Below are positions 10,620 through 22,924 of a DNA stretch of 64,000 bases, one piece after another. Below the pieces are notes generated by a model. The model ran no database searches and had not been told where the DNA came from. It worked only from the letters and a program-made list of their open reading frames with translations. The stretch is from positions 138,923-202,922 of the forward strand of contig MNCI01013753.1 in the NCBI GenBank assembly GCA_015680685.1, written 5' to 3'. Position 1 is the first letter of the stretch. Every line of letters begins with the position of its first letter. The DNA is from Gnetum montanum (lineage: Eukaryota; Streptophyta; Gnetopsida; Gnetales; Gnetaceae). The position numbers and the translations under genes are program-made.

Positions 10620-11260
10620 TTATCATTACAATCTAAATGTATCTCTTAATGCAAAGTTAAGGAAAGAGTAGGATGATAGGCTAACCAAGGTCTTCTTAGG
10701 ATAGCATTAATTCTAGATGAGTCTCTAATGATAGTGAATACAACCTCAGATGCAATCAAAATCGTAATTGAAAAAGGTAATTTTATTGCTCCTAAAATTT
10801 CTACTGTAGTACCACTAAATGAAACCAAAGAAGAGTTGTAGTTAGCAAAAGTGACCTATTTTTCAAGGGGAAGATTCTCAATGATTGCGAATGACATGAC
10901 ATTGGTTCTAGGTCCATCATCTATGTGAACCAAGGGTAGTGATATGCTACCTCTTATCTATATGGTGATGTAGATTGGAAGCTAGCACATGGCACCCATC
11001 GTAGTATGTTTTTGATGTTTTCTTCCTTGAAAATAACATAATCAGCCTCATAGTGCAAAAGATTGAGCACTAATGAGATCACATGAGCATGAACTTGAAT
11101 ATTCAAAGGTATTGTGATAGATTGTAAAATCTTCTCCAACACCAAGCAAAGCGAAGATGAGGTTAAAAAGGGAAAGGTTTGTTCCTTTTAACTTCATTAC
11201 AACAATGATTTTGGATAAAGCTTGACCTCCAAGAGTTTCATCCTTGGAAACTAGCATAGA
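10620..11260 (-). pseudogene. Tat-F protease relic
   Basis: The - strand reads VHIDDGPRTNVMSFAIIENL (10,890-10,950). This is the active-site block that reads VHVDDGAAANVIPYSIVDRL in Tat-B. It is followed by SFSGTTVEILGAI, then ITILIASEVVFTIIRDSSRINAILRRPWLA, which corresponds to FLVVEEMPGFNLILGRTWLA in Tat-B. The catalytic DDG is retained but stops interrupt the flanks. It sits downstream of gag as in the intact relatives. Confidence 0.75.
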
Positions 11261-11799
11261 AGGAATAACATATGATATATGTGAAGAAGTTAAGATGAGA
11301 ATGGAAGTAAGAGGGCTTACTTTTGGTGTAACTTGGAATGAAACATTCTTTTTGTTTTCAACCAGTTACTTTTTAACCTATTCCTTTTTATTCCCTTTTT
11401 TGTTAGCCATTGCTTCTTTTTGAGCTTGGGTAAGGATCTTTATGGGAGAAGTGGTAGTAGGGAGCAAAGGAGACTCTTGTAACTAAGGTGGAGAGAAGGG
11501 ATAAGATAGAGGAGGAATAGCATAGGATAAAACAAGAGGATAGTCAATAGAACAAGTAGGTATAGGAACTCTATTTCTTGGAGGTAAGTGAGGATAACTA
11601 AATATTAGTTGGAAATGCATAGTGACTTCATCATAATGAGATATCATGTCGATGATTAATGGGATCCTACATACATTTTGAAGGATGGAAGCATTAGTCC
11701 CATTCTAGATAAGATTTATAATAAAAGGCTTTTTGGGCCTTGATGGGGTTGAACTAAATTATGAGAAAGATTGATACTAGGAGAAATCCATTGGAATGA

Positions 11800-12679
11800 T
11801 AAAGGGGATTTTTGGGCAATTACCTTTGGGCTTCAAATGAAAGTCCAAAATTTTACTTGAATGTGCATTGAAAGGATCTTGGTAAATTTTCATGTTTAAC
11901 TTATTAGATTACATAGGAGTGTTGAACATGATTTCTCCTTTTTTTAACCAATGCTTAAACATCATCTTTAAGTGTGTTATAATCCTCAATATCATAACTT
12001 GGAGCCTTATGGTAATAGCCAAACTTATTAGGATTGTACTACTTAGGGACAAGTGGATCTCTCGCCATGCACTAGGAAGATCAATAGCCAAGGTTTGGAA
12101 TCTTTTGAATCATGCCTTTGTTTCTTCTAAAACCTTAGTAAAACTCATTAGGATTATACCACTTAGGAGTAATATGTCCATCTTTTAGTAGCATGCTATA
12201 TAGTTAAATTGCATGTGATTTGAAATTTTTGATATTCAGACCTATTCCTTTGTGGCCTCCTTTTTTATCCTCTATTTGATGTATTTTTTCCATCATCATT
12301 GTGTTTAGGATTTTCATTCCTATTCTCAACATTGCCTTCATTATTTAATGATAAAATTGACATAGATTGGTTCATCAAGGCCACAATTAGACTAATATTT
12401 TAGGTAGCTTGATTTTTTCCTACTACTTTTTTTTTGTTTTATTATTAAAATTGACTCACTTCAGATCATTGCATTAAATAGCCACCTCCTTGATGTGTTT
12501 AATGGAGGTTTTGACATCATGTTGGCTAAGTGGCCTGGGGTAGAGTAGCTTTCCTCTAATGTAATCATTTACAACTCCTTTAAATATATGCAAAAATTGA
12601 TCATCGAGTAGTGGATGTATGAGCTCTATCATTGCAAATTTTTATTACAAGATAAACTTAGAGATAGACTCATTAGGAG
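11800..12679 (-). pseudogene. Tat-F gag relic, C-terminal part
   Basis: The - strand segment NESISKFIL, IELIHPLLDDQFLHIFKGVV, NDYIRGKLLYPRPLSQ and HIKEVA corresponds to PVQKFIQRW, LNEIRDPI, HLLAIFKGAVND, SKLYYLAPG and RSIQDAAEA in the Tat-B gag. A later block near 11,860 reads QDPFNAHSSK, like YKDPLNATYDP in Tat-B. The frame is cut at 12,679 by Tat-A and resumes at 29,933 with HRTLPHGFITYLE and RFKYNI, which matches YRALPRSSITTLEE and RFRYNM. Confidence 0.75.
12675..12679. repeat. Target-site duplication AGGAG, left copy (Tat-A)
   Basis: AGGAG immediately precedes the TGAAACACCG start of the 5' LTR. It recurs at 29,929-29,933 immediately after the 3' LTR. Confidence 0.92.
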
Positions 12680-12926
12680 TGAAACACCGTGAAATTTTGA
12701 GATTTTGATAACACAGCAAAGTCTCAAAGTCAGACAAAGGAACTCCCGAGTGACACATTCTAGCAAATCTTCTTCTTCTTTCAGTTAAAGGTCCGCTACA
12801 CTACGCCACGCAACTCGGCGTAATGGACCTCAGGACCGAACAGGAACAAAGGATGCACAGCAACAACGTTGCAACTTTGCAAGCTGACCATGATTGAAAA
12901 TCCTAACTTTTGGCATATTACGCCAG

Positions 12927-13077
12927 ATTACGCTATGCAGCGTAATGTAGCATAACGCAGCATAATGTAGCATAACACAGCGTAAAGCAAGCAAACAGTT
13001 GATTTCATCGCAACAATGGAAATAGCAAAATTCAAGTGTCAGCGGCCCTTACGCTACAATACGCTCCCCAGCGTATT
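12927..13077 (+). repeat. Hairpins with ACGCT/AGCGT arms in Tat-A U3
   Basis: ATTACGCT-ATGC-AGCGTAAT (12,927-12,946) and AATACGCT-CCCC-AGCGTATT (13,058-13,077) are perfect 8-bp inverted repeats with 4-nt loops. Several single AGCGTAA or AGCATAA half-sites lie between them. The larger hairpin repeats of the Tat-B LTR use the same TTACGCT/AGCGTAA arms. Confidence 0.75.
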
Positions 13078-13260
13078 ACAGCATAACCACACGACAGTCT
13101 GTTACCAAAGCTCCGGCAAGGGTGGATTACGACATACTACGCTTCAGAGTGTAATATAGCATAATACTGCAAATTTCCGCTATCGCACATCAGGTCAACG
13201 GTATGTTGTGGGCCCAGGACACGCATCATTCAAACCATGTTGTTCTCCTAACCCTAATCT

Positions 13261-13268
13261 TATAAATA
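13261..13268 (+). promoter_or_regulatory. TATA box of Tat-A 5' LTR
   Basis: TATAAATA occurs in the context TCTTATAAATACCC. The 3' LTR has the identical box at 29,208-29,215, and the Tat-B LTRs have the same octamer on the - strand. Confidence 0.7.
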
Positions 13269-13988
13269 CCCTAGTTGACAACGATCAGAGGGGGGCAATT
13301 TTTTTGGTCGAGAAAGAAAAAAACTGAGTTTAGCAGCTGTTGAAAATTCTTGGTGTTTTTTAGCAAAGATTGGTAAGAGAACAAGAGAAAATCGGCAATT
13401 AAAAGAACATAGACAGTGACAGAGAGAAGCCTTGTGGTCAAAGATTCAAAGTTAGCAGACATTTTGCTTCGAATCAGACTCCCTTGTGCCTAGATTGGCT
13501 AGAACAAGGTAGATTGACCTTTTCTTGTTCCATCTCTGAAATAACTTCTTGTTCTTACCATGAACTTCGTCTAAACTGAAGTTCGCTTGCTATCATTGTA
13601 TTCAATTCATTTGTTTATAACTTAAATCTCAGATCTCATGATCGTACATTCTCCAAAATTTAATTCTTTGCATTTTGTTTACATTAATTTTCACAATCAT
13701 ATTACATCGTTTATATCATTATTGCCACCTTCAAGGTCTGATCTTGGGGCAAATCTTGTTTTCTCGTTAATCGATATTATACCTTTCCATTGAAGTCGTT
13801 ACCTCATGATCTGATCATTACAAAATTTACTGATTAAGTAAGTCCCTGTTTGATCGACAAGACCGTTCAGGGCACCTCGGATTCGTTTTCTCCAGCACGG
13901 CCCTCACGTGGATCCAGGGTTAAAACTATGTACACGGAAATTCACTTGGTATTTCCAGCGATTGACGTTTTCTGTCGTTACAGTTTTC

Positions 13989-14007
13989 TAGCTCTAGAAG
14001 GAGGGCC
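13989..14007 (+). other. Primer-binding site of Tat-A (mutated)
   Basis: TAGCTCTAGAAGGAGGGCC lies six bases after the LTR end. Tat-B keeps the presumably original form TGGCGCTAGAAGGAGGGCC at the equivalent place. The TGG expected for pairing with the CCA end of a tRNA has become TAG here, so priming would be impaired. I did not identify the tRNA. Confidence 0.75.
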
Positions 14008-14229
14008 TATGTACCTCCGATCTACGTTTCATGGGTAGTCCTGTAAGTTGTCTGTACCCATTTTTGATTGATGTAAACGTAATACCTCTGTGGTCGCTTA
14101 CAAAATTGCATGGTGCGGATTGGTCGCTTAGACGATTCCTTTGGAATCCTGCAGGATAGAAAGTTCATTTTTGCTTCAGCTTACTCTTGCCCTTGCGATA
14201 CTTATCTTTGTCATTATTACTCTCGAGCT

Positions 14230-16493
14230 ATGAAGAGGATGGCTACATCAACCACTGCTATTGACACTGTTAATCTCGAAAACTCTTGGACGCTGCAAGC
14301 TACGCCTCCTGTGGTCGAGCTGCCAACCAGTCCAGCTCGACCACGCAGATCCCTCAGGATCCAAAACAAAGAACCCGAGGGACATGCTCAGTGCAAGGAA
14401 CATTACAATTTCGTCTGCGCTAAATTTGTGAAAAATTTGCTCATGTATCCACAAGAACTTGAAGAAAATCATGAATACGAGTTCATATACTGTAATGGGA
14501 AGGAATTTATTCCTTCACCCAATGCCACTATACCCCTGATAGACCAACAACAGTGGATCTTAGATCAAATGTTGATGGCCAAGGCGTCGATAGAACAATG
14601 AGAAGATTTGTTCCGCAACGAGGCACTTCACGATGGGTAAGAGAACCTATATTCCCACTCCGAGGGGGGCAGCCACGTTGATTTGGCTAGGACCCCTCCC
14701 TCCACGATGTCCCATGTAAACCTGCTGTTCATGGTCACCACGCCCTTGATGTTATCTAATGCCAACCGAGTCCCGCACTCATCTCAGCTGTATTTTTTCT
14801 CTCCACCTACCCTCCAGGGTGGTGCCCCTTCACAAATCATCCGTCAACAATTGTAGTTAGCTAATCCATCTCATTGTATACCTGCGCCTGTATCACCGTA
14901 CGTACATGCAATACCTACTTTGCAATTACATACAGTGCCTACACTCATCTCGACTCACACGATAGGACCCACCACTACAGCATGGTGGGTTCTAAATACA
15001 TTGTCCCTTATTACACATCCTACGCAGATGTCCCATCTAACTCATCATCAACACCAGGTTCCGCATGCGCTAAACCCCACTACAAGATCATTGTCTGTGC
15101 CCCCAGCCATGCAAATAGCGTATCCCATGGCGCAATCGACTATGGTGTCCCCATCAGCGCCACCTACTGGGTGGTGGGTGCCACAGGTGGCACCGTTTGT
15201 AGGGACAATCTTGATAGCATTGCACACTGGCCAAGTTTTCGCTCCTATTCCGCCACCCAGCATGGTTCCTTTTGCCGTTCCACAAACGACCTCTTCGCCT
15301 ACGGGTCTGGATCAAGCCTTCCAGCTTATTCAAACCCTTACTAAGAAATTTAAACGCCTTAAAATTTCCAGGTCTGATACAATATAGGTCATGGATTTTT
15401 ACCATGATGATCCTATTAGTCCAGTAGTGCCTGTTTTGTTGTTACCTCTTGGGATGCCACTCTCCCATTTTACAAAATATAATGGAGAAGGTGATCCCAA
15501 CGCCCATCTAGTCACCTTTAGGTCAAAGTCATTGTTATTGCAACAATGGCCACATACCATCATCCGTGTCTTTGCTATGTCATTGATGGGTAAAGCTTTA
15601 GACTAGTATCGAGCATTCCCACCCTCTTCCATCTCAGCCTTGGAAGAGCTATTGACTCAGTTTGTAACTCATTTTAAATACAACTTGAAACCAGAAGTCA
15701 TGCTGGATCAGCTCATGGGAGTCAAGCAAGATTCGCTAGAGCTAGTCCAAAAGTTTATACAGCAGTGGAGTGCCACCTTGAATGAAATCCGTGACCCCAT
15801 CGCGGAGGCTCATTTGTTGGCAATCTTCAAGGGGGCAGTTAATGAATTTATGAATTCTAAATTGTATTATCTCGCTCCCCACACCCTCAGCCAAGCCTTC
15901 ACTCAGACTAAGAACATTCAAGACACAGCAGAGGCTAGCAAGAACCCAGCATATGTGGTCTACAAAAATGCCCATAGCAAAATAAAGATAAGGGCAAAAC
16001 TACAACAACAACGGTAGCAGCGGTACCCGAGGGGGCCAAGAAGAAAAATAACAACAAGAAAGTACCTACGGTGCCTGCTGAGCTCACAACTAGCTCAAAC
16101 AACATCGATCAAGAAACTCCATCCGCCCTTGAAGTACCTCCATAGAAGAAGCCTAATTTTGAGCGTAAAGACCATTCAAAATACACAGCTCTACTTGTAA
16201 AGCCTTCAGAACTTTTGAAGCAACTGCTGGGAACTAGCCACATTCAACATAAGAAGGTGTCCAAGGAGGGTCTAAAACGTCATAGATGGCATTGCGAGTT
16301 GCTCAAGAATCCCTCCTTGGCCCTGCCAAATGAACCACTAGTCCCTAAAAACTTTAGGCTGGACCATTTCTGTGACTATCACCAACTGTGTGGTCATGAC
16401 ACAGATTACTGCTGGGCATTGAAAGATGACATTCAACGCATGATCGATCAAGATAAACTGGTCTTAGATAGCAGTAGCCCAGTCCATCTGTAG
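14230..16493 (+). pseudogene. Tat-A gag relic
   Basis: The frame starts at ATG 14,230 (MKRMATST). It contains an N-terminal block (HYNFVCAKF), a Pro/His/Thr-rich linker, the gag core (LDQAFQLIQTLTKKFK, FTKYNGEGDPNAHLVTF, LTQFVTHFKYNLKPEV, AIFKGAVNEF) and a zinc-knuckle-like CDYHQLCGHDTDYC with WALKDDI near 16,375-16,440. All match the better preserved Tat-B gag. Stops and frame changes occur at 14,599, near 15,345, 15,388, 15,604 (TGG to TAG in LDWYRA) and 16,015. Gag forms the virus-like particle and binds element RNA. Confidence 0.88.
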
Positions 16494-17063
16494 AATCAAT
16501 CCATGCATGTGTACCAAGACCTGTTGAACACAAATAACGTAGGGTACACTATCAATGTAGTGGGTACGGAAGGCGATAACCAGGCACAACCAAAGTAACC
16601 CTTTGTGCTACGTGTACCTCCTCACCTATCTCAGATAACAAGCCTATCAACATTGATGGGAGCAGCTCAGTGACAACCCTTTGTCCTCCGAGTCTCGTCT
16701 CCTATCTTCATCCCACAGCCCATTATCAGTAAAGCCGCGGCCTAGTCTGTGCCCCCACCTAGGGCACCCTTTGTCATCAGGGTGCCAAAGCTGTCAGGTG
16801 CTTCTGCTACGCAGGGGCAACCCCCTAAGTCAACGTCCTAATCACAACCTAATAGAAAAGGAGAAGGGCGTGCGATAGCTGATACAGCTAAGGACCGAAC
16901 TACACTGGGGTTTCCCAAGCCTATGCCCCTCGCTTAGGCACCTTTGGCCCCACTGCCAAACAAAGACGACGCTACGAAAATGCACTTATCTCCTCCCAAC
17001 TCAAGAAGATGCAACCCCTAGCTAGAAAACATTCCTCCTTGAGAGATTCGTCTCCTGGGGAGA

Positions 17064-17771
17064 ATGGAAGAAGAGAAGGGTGGCAAACAACTTGAGCGTG
17101 GATGCGATCTCCTCGAAGCTTTTACACAAGTTAAGCAGGCTCTTAAACAAAAAAATATGACGTTGAGCCTCTATGACTTGTTGATGACATCAAAAAAGCA
17201 TCATGAGGCCATGGTTTGCATGTTAACATCCATACCCATTGACGAAGGCTTGCTAGCGGATGAAGAAGAAATCCACTCCATCATGCTTCCCCTTATTGCT
17301 GAACAACCTCGACCTTCCCTACAGACTTTTCATGACAAATCCATTAAGGATGACCCAGAGAAGGATCAAGTGACAACAACGCCTATGTTCATCACTATTT
17401 GGGTTGGCCAATACTGGATTCGGAGAGTACACGTAGATGACGAGGTAGTTTCCAATGTCATTCCATACCCTATAGTGGATAAACTTAGTTTGATTGACCA
17501 GATCAATCCCACGACGATGTCATGCTTAAGGTCATTCAATGGGGCATGAGTGCAAGTCAAAGGGACAATACGTATTAACTTCGTAGCAGGGGACCAATTC
17601 CCCACAAATGCAGTGTTTATTGTCGTCGAGGAGATGCCTGGCTTCAACTTAATCTTGGGGAGGTCTTGGTTGGCTCAACTAAGGGTAGTCTCATCACCCA
17701 TCCATCAGGAGATACATTTTCCCTACATAGGAGGGGAAGTGATCATCCATGGTGATAAGATGACCCCTTAG
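17064..17771 (+). pseudogene. Tat-A protease relic
   Basis: This is the PR part of the gag-PR polyprotein. MEEEKGGKQ and AFTQVKQALKQKNMTLSLYD lead into VHVDDEVVSNVIPY, where Tat-B has VHVDDGAAANVIPY. The glycine of the DDG active-site block is glutamate here, which should abolish activity. A TGA at 17,547-17,549 splits the frame, and the second half (17,550-17,771) carries INFVAGDQFPTNAVF and GFNLILGRSWLAQL. It would cleave the element polyproteins. Confidence 0.85.
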
Positions 17772-18097
17772 TCTATTAATAACGTAGAAATGGAATAGGG
17801 TTCGGAAATCGAAATCCCTGAAGATCAGTCTCCTATCCCAACATTTGAAAAGGCCAAAACAGTGGTTGATGACAGTTTGAATTAGGCTGAACTACCTTTC
17901 TAAGAGGAATATGGTGACGTAGAAGAACGGAGTAATAAACCTCCATGTCCGTACGCATCGCCAAAACTAAAAATAATTAAGAAGCAGTTATGTGACTAGC
18001 AAATAAACACGTTGGCGTGACACCTCACGTTAGTTCATGCCATTTACTATTACGTAATTCACTCTCTCTCTTTTCACATTGTCCTTATTAGGCTTAC

Positions 18098-18489
18098 TGA
18101 TTTGCTGCCCGAAATGGCCTTAAACTATTTATGGCCCGCTATGGCCTAAAACTAGCAATTTCGTTTACGCTTTACGCTTACTGATTTACGGCCCACAATG
18201 GCCTTAAACTATTTACGGCTTGCTATGGCCTAAAACTAGCAATTTCTGTTTACGCTTTACGCTTACTGATTTATAGCTCGAAATGGCCTTAAACTATTTA
18301 TAGCCCGCTATGGCCTAAAACTAGCAATTTCATTTACACTTTATGCTTACTGATTTACTGCCTGAAATGGCCTTAAACTATTTACGGCTTGCTATGGCCT
18401 AAAACTAGCAATTTATTTTACGCTTTACGCTTGCTGATTTATGGCCTGAAATGGTCTTAAACTATTTACGACCCACAGTGGCCTAAAAG
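18098..18489 (+). repeat. Tandem array of about 84-bp units with GGCC hairpins (Tat-A)
   Basis: About four and a half units repeat TTACTGATTTA, then GGCC-cacaat-GGCC-TTAAAC, TATTTA, GGCC-cgctat-GGCC-TAAAAC, TAGCAATTTC and GTTTACGCTTTACG. Each unit holds two small hairpins with 4-nt arms and 6-nt loops; several arms are degraded, for example GGCT or GCCC. The array lies between PR and the 3' end of the antisense gene. Tat-B has the related but shorter array at the same place (50,895-51,090). Confidence 0.85.
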
Positions 18490-21400
18490 GTATAATCCTT
18501 CTAGTAATATGTCTCACTTCATGAAAACTAGAATCTCTAATCCAATTCACATAGATAAAAAAAACATTGTCTTTCACTCCATTTCATTATAACAAAATGT
18601 TGGCCAATATAGCCACATCACATATTGTCTTTGCCACCACTTCCACCTGTCTCATTTAGCTCCACCTCTACCTCGCAAAGGTCATCCTCATAGGGACCCT
18701 CCTCGTGTGGTGTCTCTTCGTGGGGGTGGTCCTCTCAGCGAGACTCTTCCTCACAGGATTTCTCACTGTGAGTTTGATCATCTTTGATACACTCCTCCTC
18801 ATGAAGACCCTCTCTGTGAGGACCATCATTTCCATTACGTGCATCCTCATCAGGATCCTCCTCATGCCCACCCTACAATTTAACATGACACGCATGTTAG
18901 CATTGCCACCCAAACTACACATAACAAGAATGCAATAGTCCTACGACTTACCTGTGATGGCCCTACGTTAGTCGCAAAAGGAATTTATTCCAAGCAAATC
19001 CACATACGTTGCATGATCTCGTCCTCAGTCAGCTCAGAACAAATGCCATCTCCTAGATTAGTCCCAGCCTTAACTTTCCCCTTTTCCACAGGAGTCCATC
19101 GGGGTGGTTCAGGGAAGAAGGAAGGAACAATAATCTCCCCGCCAGGGAGAGTTATTTCTCTCTCTGGGAAGGCGCTTACTATCACTTGCTCTTGAAAATT
19201 TTTGTATGCTTTAGAAGCACTGATGACATCAAGGAATAGCCAGAGAGATCATGCTTTAATAGCAGAATCCTTGTATTATTGACAGTAGGCGGCACTCTCT
19301 TGTTTATACACGTGTTTATGGTCCTTTTGTGCCTACCCCCATGCTTGGACCCTTGCGCTGAAGTCCTTCCAGTCTTGGTTTTTCTGGGCTAGGAGATCCA
19401 TTTGCATCCATTGCTCAATGAGTTCACAGCTAGCTTGAACACTATTTCTGATGACCGTCCAATAACGGGCATAATCAATCACAGCTGTCCGCCAATCCCC
19501 ATCATTGTTCTCCCGGGCTTGCAGAAATTCGTTTCGAGACGCCAAGTCCTCAACCCTATCATTTAGGGCCATCTTCTCCTTTTCCATTTTTTGCAACCTC
19601 TTTCAAAGACCCTCATTGACGTTTTGACACTCCCATAAGGAACGGGCCAAGCGTAACGTACATTTACACATTGCATCGTAAATGTTGCGTGGCACTTTGG
19701 TCATCTCCAGTGAGGGTTTAGAGGTAGTGTCCAAGTCAATGGGCTCTGTAGGATCCCATCTGAGGCGAGATCCTATAAAATAAAATAAAAATAATAGTCA
19801 AATGCAACAAACTAATGTAATATCGCAATGCTAACAATCCCTACGTAACAATAGTGACATACCAATTTCAGCATCCACTTGCTCTAAGCGACTAATCATA
19901 TCATTCACGACGCCCTTCATAAACATGAATTTGTCAGGAAACTTACCCCAAGGGTGAGTTGGTGTTACTAAAAAAAGCACATCCTCATTACCTACTACGT
20001 AAATAAAATAAGTTAAACATAAAGGCAATTGAGAAGTTACAAAACTCAACTCAACAAAACCTCGAAGGGTAATAGCGTGAGGTTTACTCCTTGAAGGTCA
20101 AACTCACCAGTGAGAAACTGCTTGCCTTTTCTCAGTTCATTCGAAAGGACCTCGACATCCTCTACTTCCATCTCTTCTTCGGGAATAAGAATCTATGCAT
20201 TGCCTACGTTACTAATAGGAGCCTCCTCTTCCAAAACTATGCCCCCTTCTCCACGCCGTAAAACTATAGCCCTTGTTTCAGGGGTCAACTTCTCTACATC
20301 CTTACCTTTTTCTGCCAAAAAACACAATTAGTCGCAATGTTTACAAACGCTACACGACGTCACAAAGTCTATAAAAATTGTAATACATATATCAACTAAT
20401 TATACATTTCTCTATTTACAGGCTGAGGTACCATTCTTGTGAAATTTAATTCGTAGTGTCTTTCCCCCTGCGTTAGTCAGACCAGGAGACTCCACGAACG
20501 AACATTTCCTCTTTCGTTGAATTGATGAAGTCACTATTTTTGTAGACAAGCATTTCCCCCTCGACACACTACCGGTGTAAGAAGGGAGAACCCCACACAT
20601 GCTGTCTTGGCCTCGCACAGGAGGTGCTGCCAGAGTCTTAGTCGTAAGTGAAAGAGAATCCCTGATACCCTCAGGGGGATCTTGCGACCAAGTGGTGCGA
20701 AAAACCTAGGAAATACATGGTTTGGAAATCTGGTTACGGTCTTGCTGCACCCAGACTGCATCCCTATGAATCACCAGGAATTCCACAAAACATCATAAGA
20801 AGGCTATAAAGAAGGAAAAATGCACATTGAAGCGGGACTCAAGCTTTTGGTGAAGCTTGACCATTTCGGCCTGCAGGCCTTCAACAAAATAACTGGCCCA
20901 ATTATACTGTGTTCCCTCTTCCATAACCTCCCGCATGATCCGAGCTTGCTCTATGGTAAGGATTTTTCCTTGGAAAAGTAACTTGGGGAAGGCGCGGGCT
21001 CGGAAGAGGGGGTAAATGGTATGTGCCACCTATAGTTGGATTTTCTCGGCAAGGATGCCTTTCAGCTCCTTTTTAACCCCTAGCCACTCCTCTATCTCTT
21101 TTTGGTGCTTAGAACTCCTTTTTGATCTTTCTTCTATTGGAGGGCCATCGGAGGGAATGCCAAAATAGTCAACGAACAGTCGAGCGTCAATGTCAAAACT
21201 TACACAAACACGTTACGCATGCGCATGTAAAGACACTCGGCTTCTTCGCTTAAGGAGTTAACCAGAGTTAACATTTCTGCCGCAGTAATGTCAAGGGTTA
21301 TAGCTAGAAACAACTCCATCAGTCCAGGTTCCTGAAGGTTATTGGTCACGATAGTTGGGGCCGCACTATGGCTAAGCCAACATTGTGCTTCTGTTATATC

Positions 21401-21939
21401 ACCATAATGAAAGAAGGGACTTCTTGCTTCACGCCCGGAGGCCAAAACTGTGACCTCTCGCGATTTCCTAACTGCAAACATAAAACAATGATTTAGAAAA
21501 TTCAGTAGAAATAAAAAAACTTTGTACATTGTTTCCATTCTGTAGGATTGTACAATGAACAATCATAGCATAATTAACCATGTTTGAAGGGCGAAGAAAA
21601 TGGTGGGATTTTCTCTTGCACGTCTGCAACAGTGATAGGACGATTTAAAATCCACTCCTTATCCAGCCATCTGAGTCTTTCACATTTGGTGAAGAATTGG
21701 ACATAGCGAGTAGGGTAATGTGAGATTTCAAATTCCAATTGTCCCATAACACCAACACGAACATTACTAATAGAAGTGAACTCCTTTATGGCTGCTTCAA
21801 CCGTAGATAACATATCTGTATCACCATGGAGACCCTGCTCATTGATGAAAAACCTACACCATAGAATGTAGACAACTGTTTATGCTTGACATAAATTCAA
21901 ACAATAGTTAGCACATTATGATGACGTGGAAATACTTAC

Positions 21940-22389
21940 CCACCTGTATAATACAAGATGCTAGGTGGATTCTGAAAATAGGTCGTGATGTGATGAGCCA
22001 CGAATAGCGTGTTATAGGCATGATAATAATCAAACCTAGGCATCTCCCAGATCCAAGATAAACACCTCAAACCCTCGGTGCTCTGTTCACGGTCTTGCAC
22101 CCACACAATTTCGATTGAGCCATCCACCAGAAATGTCAAGATGCTATGTGTTGATCCAACCAGAAGTCTCTCCAGAATGGCGGCAGTCGTCTCGGCCGAC
22201 AGATGCGACCAGATGATTACGATAAAATTACGTAATAGAAACTGCAAAAACTCCATCACGTCTCTTTGGAACCAAACCACCTCCTCCTTTACATGAGCAT
22301 GAGGAAGAGGAGCATTGGCCACGGGGACATGTAAACAACACAAGACGGCCACAATGTCCAAGACGATTAGGATGGGCTTTAGCGTAATC
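21940..22389 (-). pseudogene. FCP1/NIF-like phosphatase-domain exon of the Tat-A antisense gene
   Basis: The exon is 450 nt, exactly as long as its Tat-B counterpart, and is bounded by AAAG| and |GTAAGT. It has no internal stop. It reads LKPILIVLDIVAVLCCL at HAD motif I, where only the first Asp of DxDx(T/V) remains. It continues EFLQFLLRNFIVIIWSHLS (motif II region) and YNTLFVAHHITTYFQNPPSILYY, where FCP1/NIF proteins have NTLLLDDSPYK.LLNPP. Both motif IV aspartates are gone. The order and spacing of these blocks are the basis for the call. A catalytically dead phosphatase-like fold is inferred. Confidence 0.72.
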
Positions 22390-22924
22390 CTTTACAATGA
22401 AGCACATTATCATTAGAAACAACAACGTGGATATACTAACAATGTCAGAGCAAAAAAAATCAAAAAGAGGCTAAAAATCCATTACGCAATATTAGGGTTT
22501 CTGTTACCTTGACTCTCAGAAAATTGCTAATTACGCTAGAAATGCATTACCAAAATCGCAGAAACCCTTGCGACGGTGCAAGGTTTGTTCCAGACAATGG
22601 CGATAAAGGTAACACTGCATATTTCCTTAGCATAACATACAACCATCACGGGCAAAACAAAAGGATCTTATTTACACTACATAAAGGTACAGTACCTAGA
22701 CATTTTCAATTATGCATTGCGTTTGCACAACATCGTCCGAGATCACCCAAACCCTTGCGACAGTGAAAGGTTTGTATTTGACAATAGTGATAAGGGTAAT
22801 ATTACGAACCACAATAGCTTAACCCACGCAACTAGGTTTCAACGCCCAAATTTTCACCATAAACACAATTACAATGCCATAGCAATAAAAATAATGATCA
22901 TGCAGGAAGGGTAAAGAAAGCAAC

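Larger units (their letters stand above)
8690..12679 (-). mobile_element. Tat-F: decayed Tat-like element, left portion
   Basis: On the - strand this carries gag (12,679 to about 11,800), protease (about 11,000-10,620) and, between 9,560 and 8,815, an antisense (+ strand) relic of the gene also found in Tat-A and Tat-B. Its gag frame continues exactly across the Tat-A insertion into 29,929-30,300. RT and INT, which should lie further left, are absent: the Ath-E gag follows near 8,690 with no visible LTR between them. A deletion or rearrangement joint near 8,690 is likely. Confidence 0.7.
12680..13982 (+). repeat. 5' LTR of Tat-A (1,303 bp)
   Basis: It begins TGAAACACCGTG and ends TGTCGTTACA, and matches 28,662-29,928 throughout. 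The ends match those of the Tat-B LTRs although the middles have diverged. The U3 part contains ACGCT/AGCGT hairpins and a TATAAATA box at 13,261. The block after the box carries the family's CCTGTTTGATCGACAAGACCG-like segment near 13,840-13,866. Confidence 0.92.
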
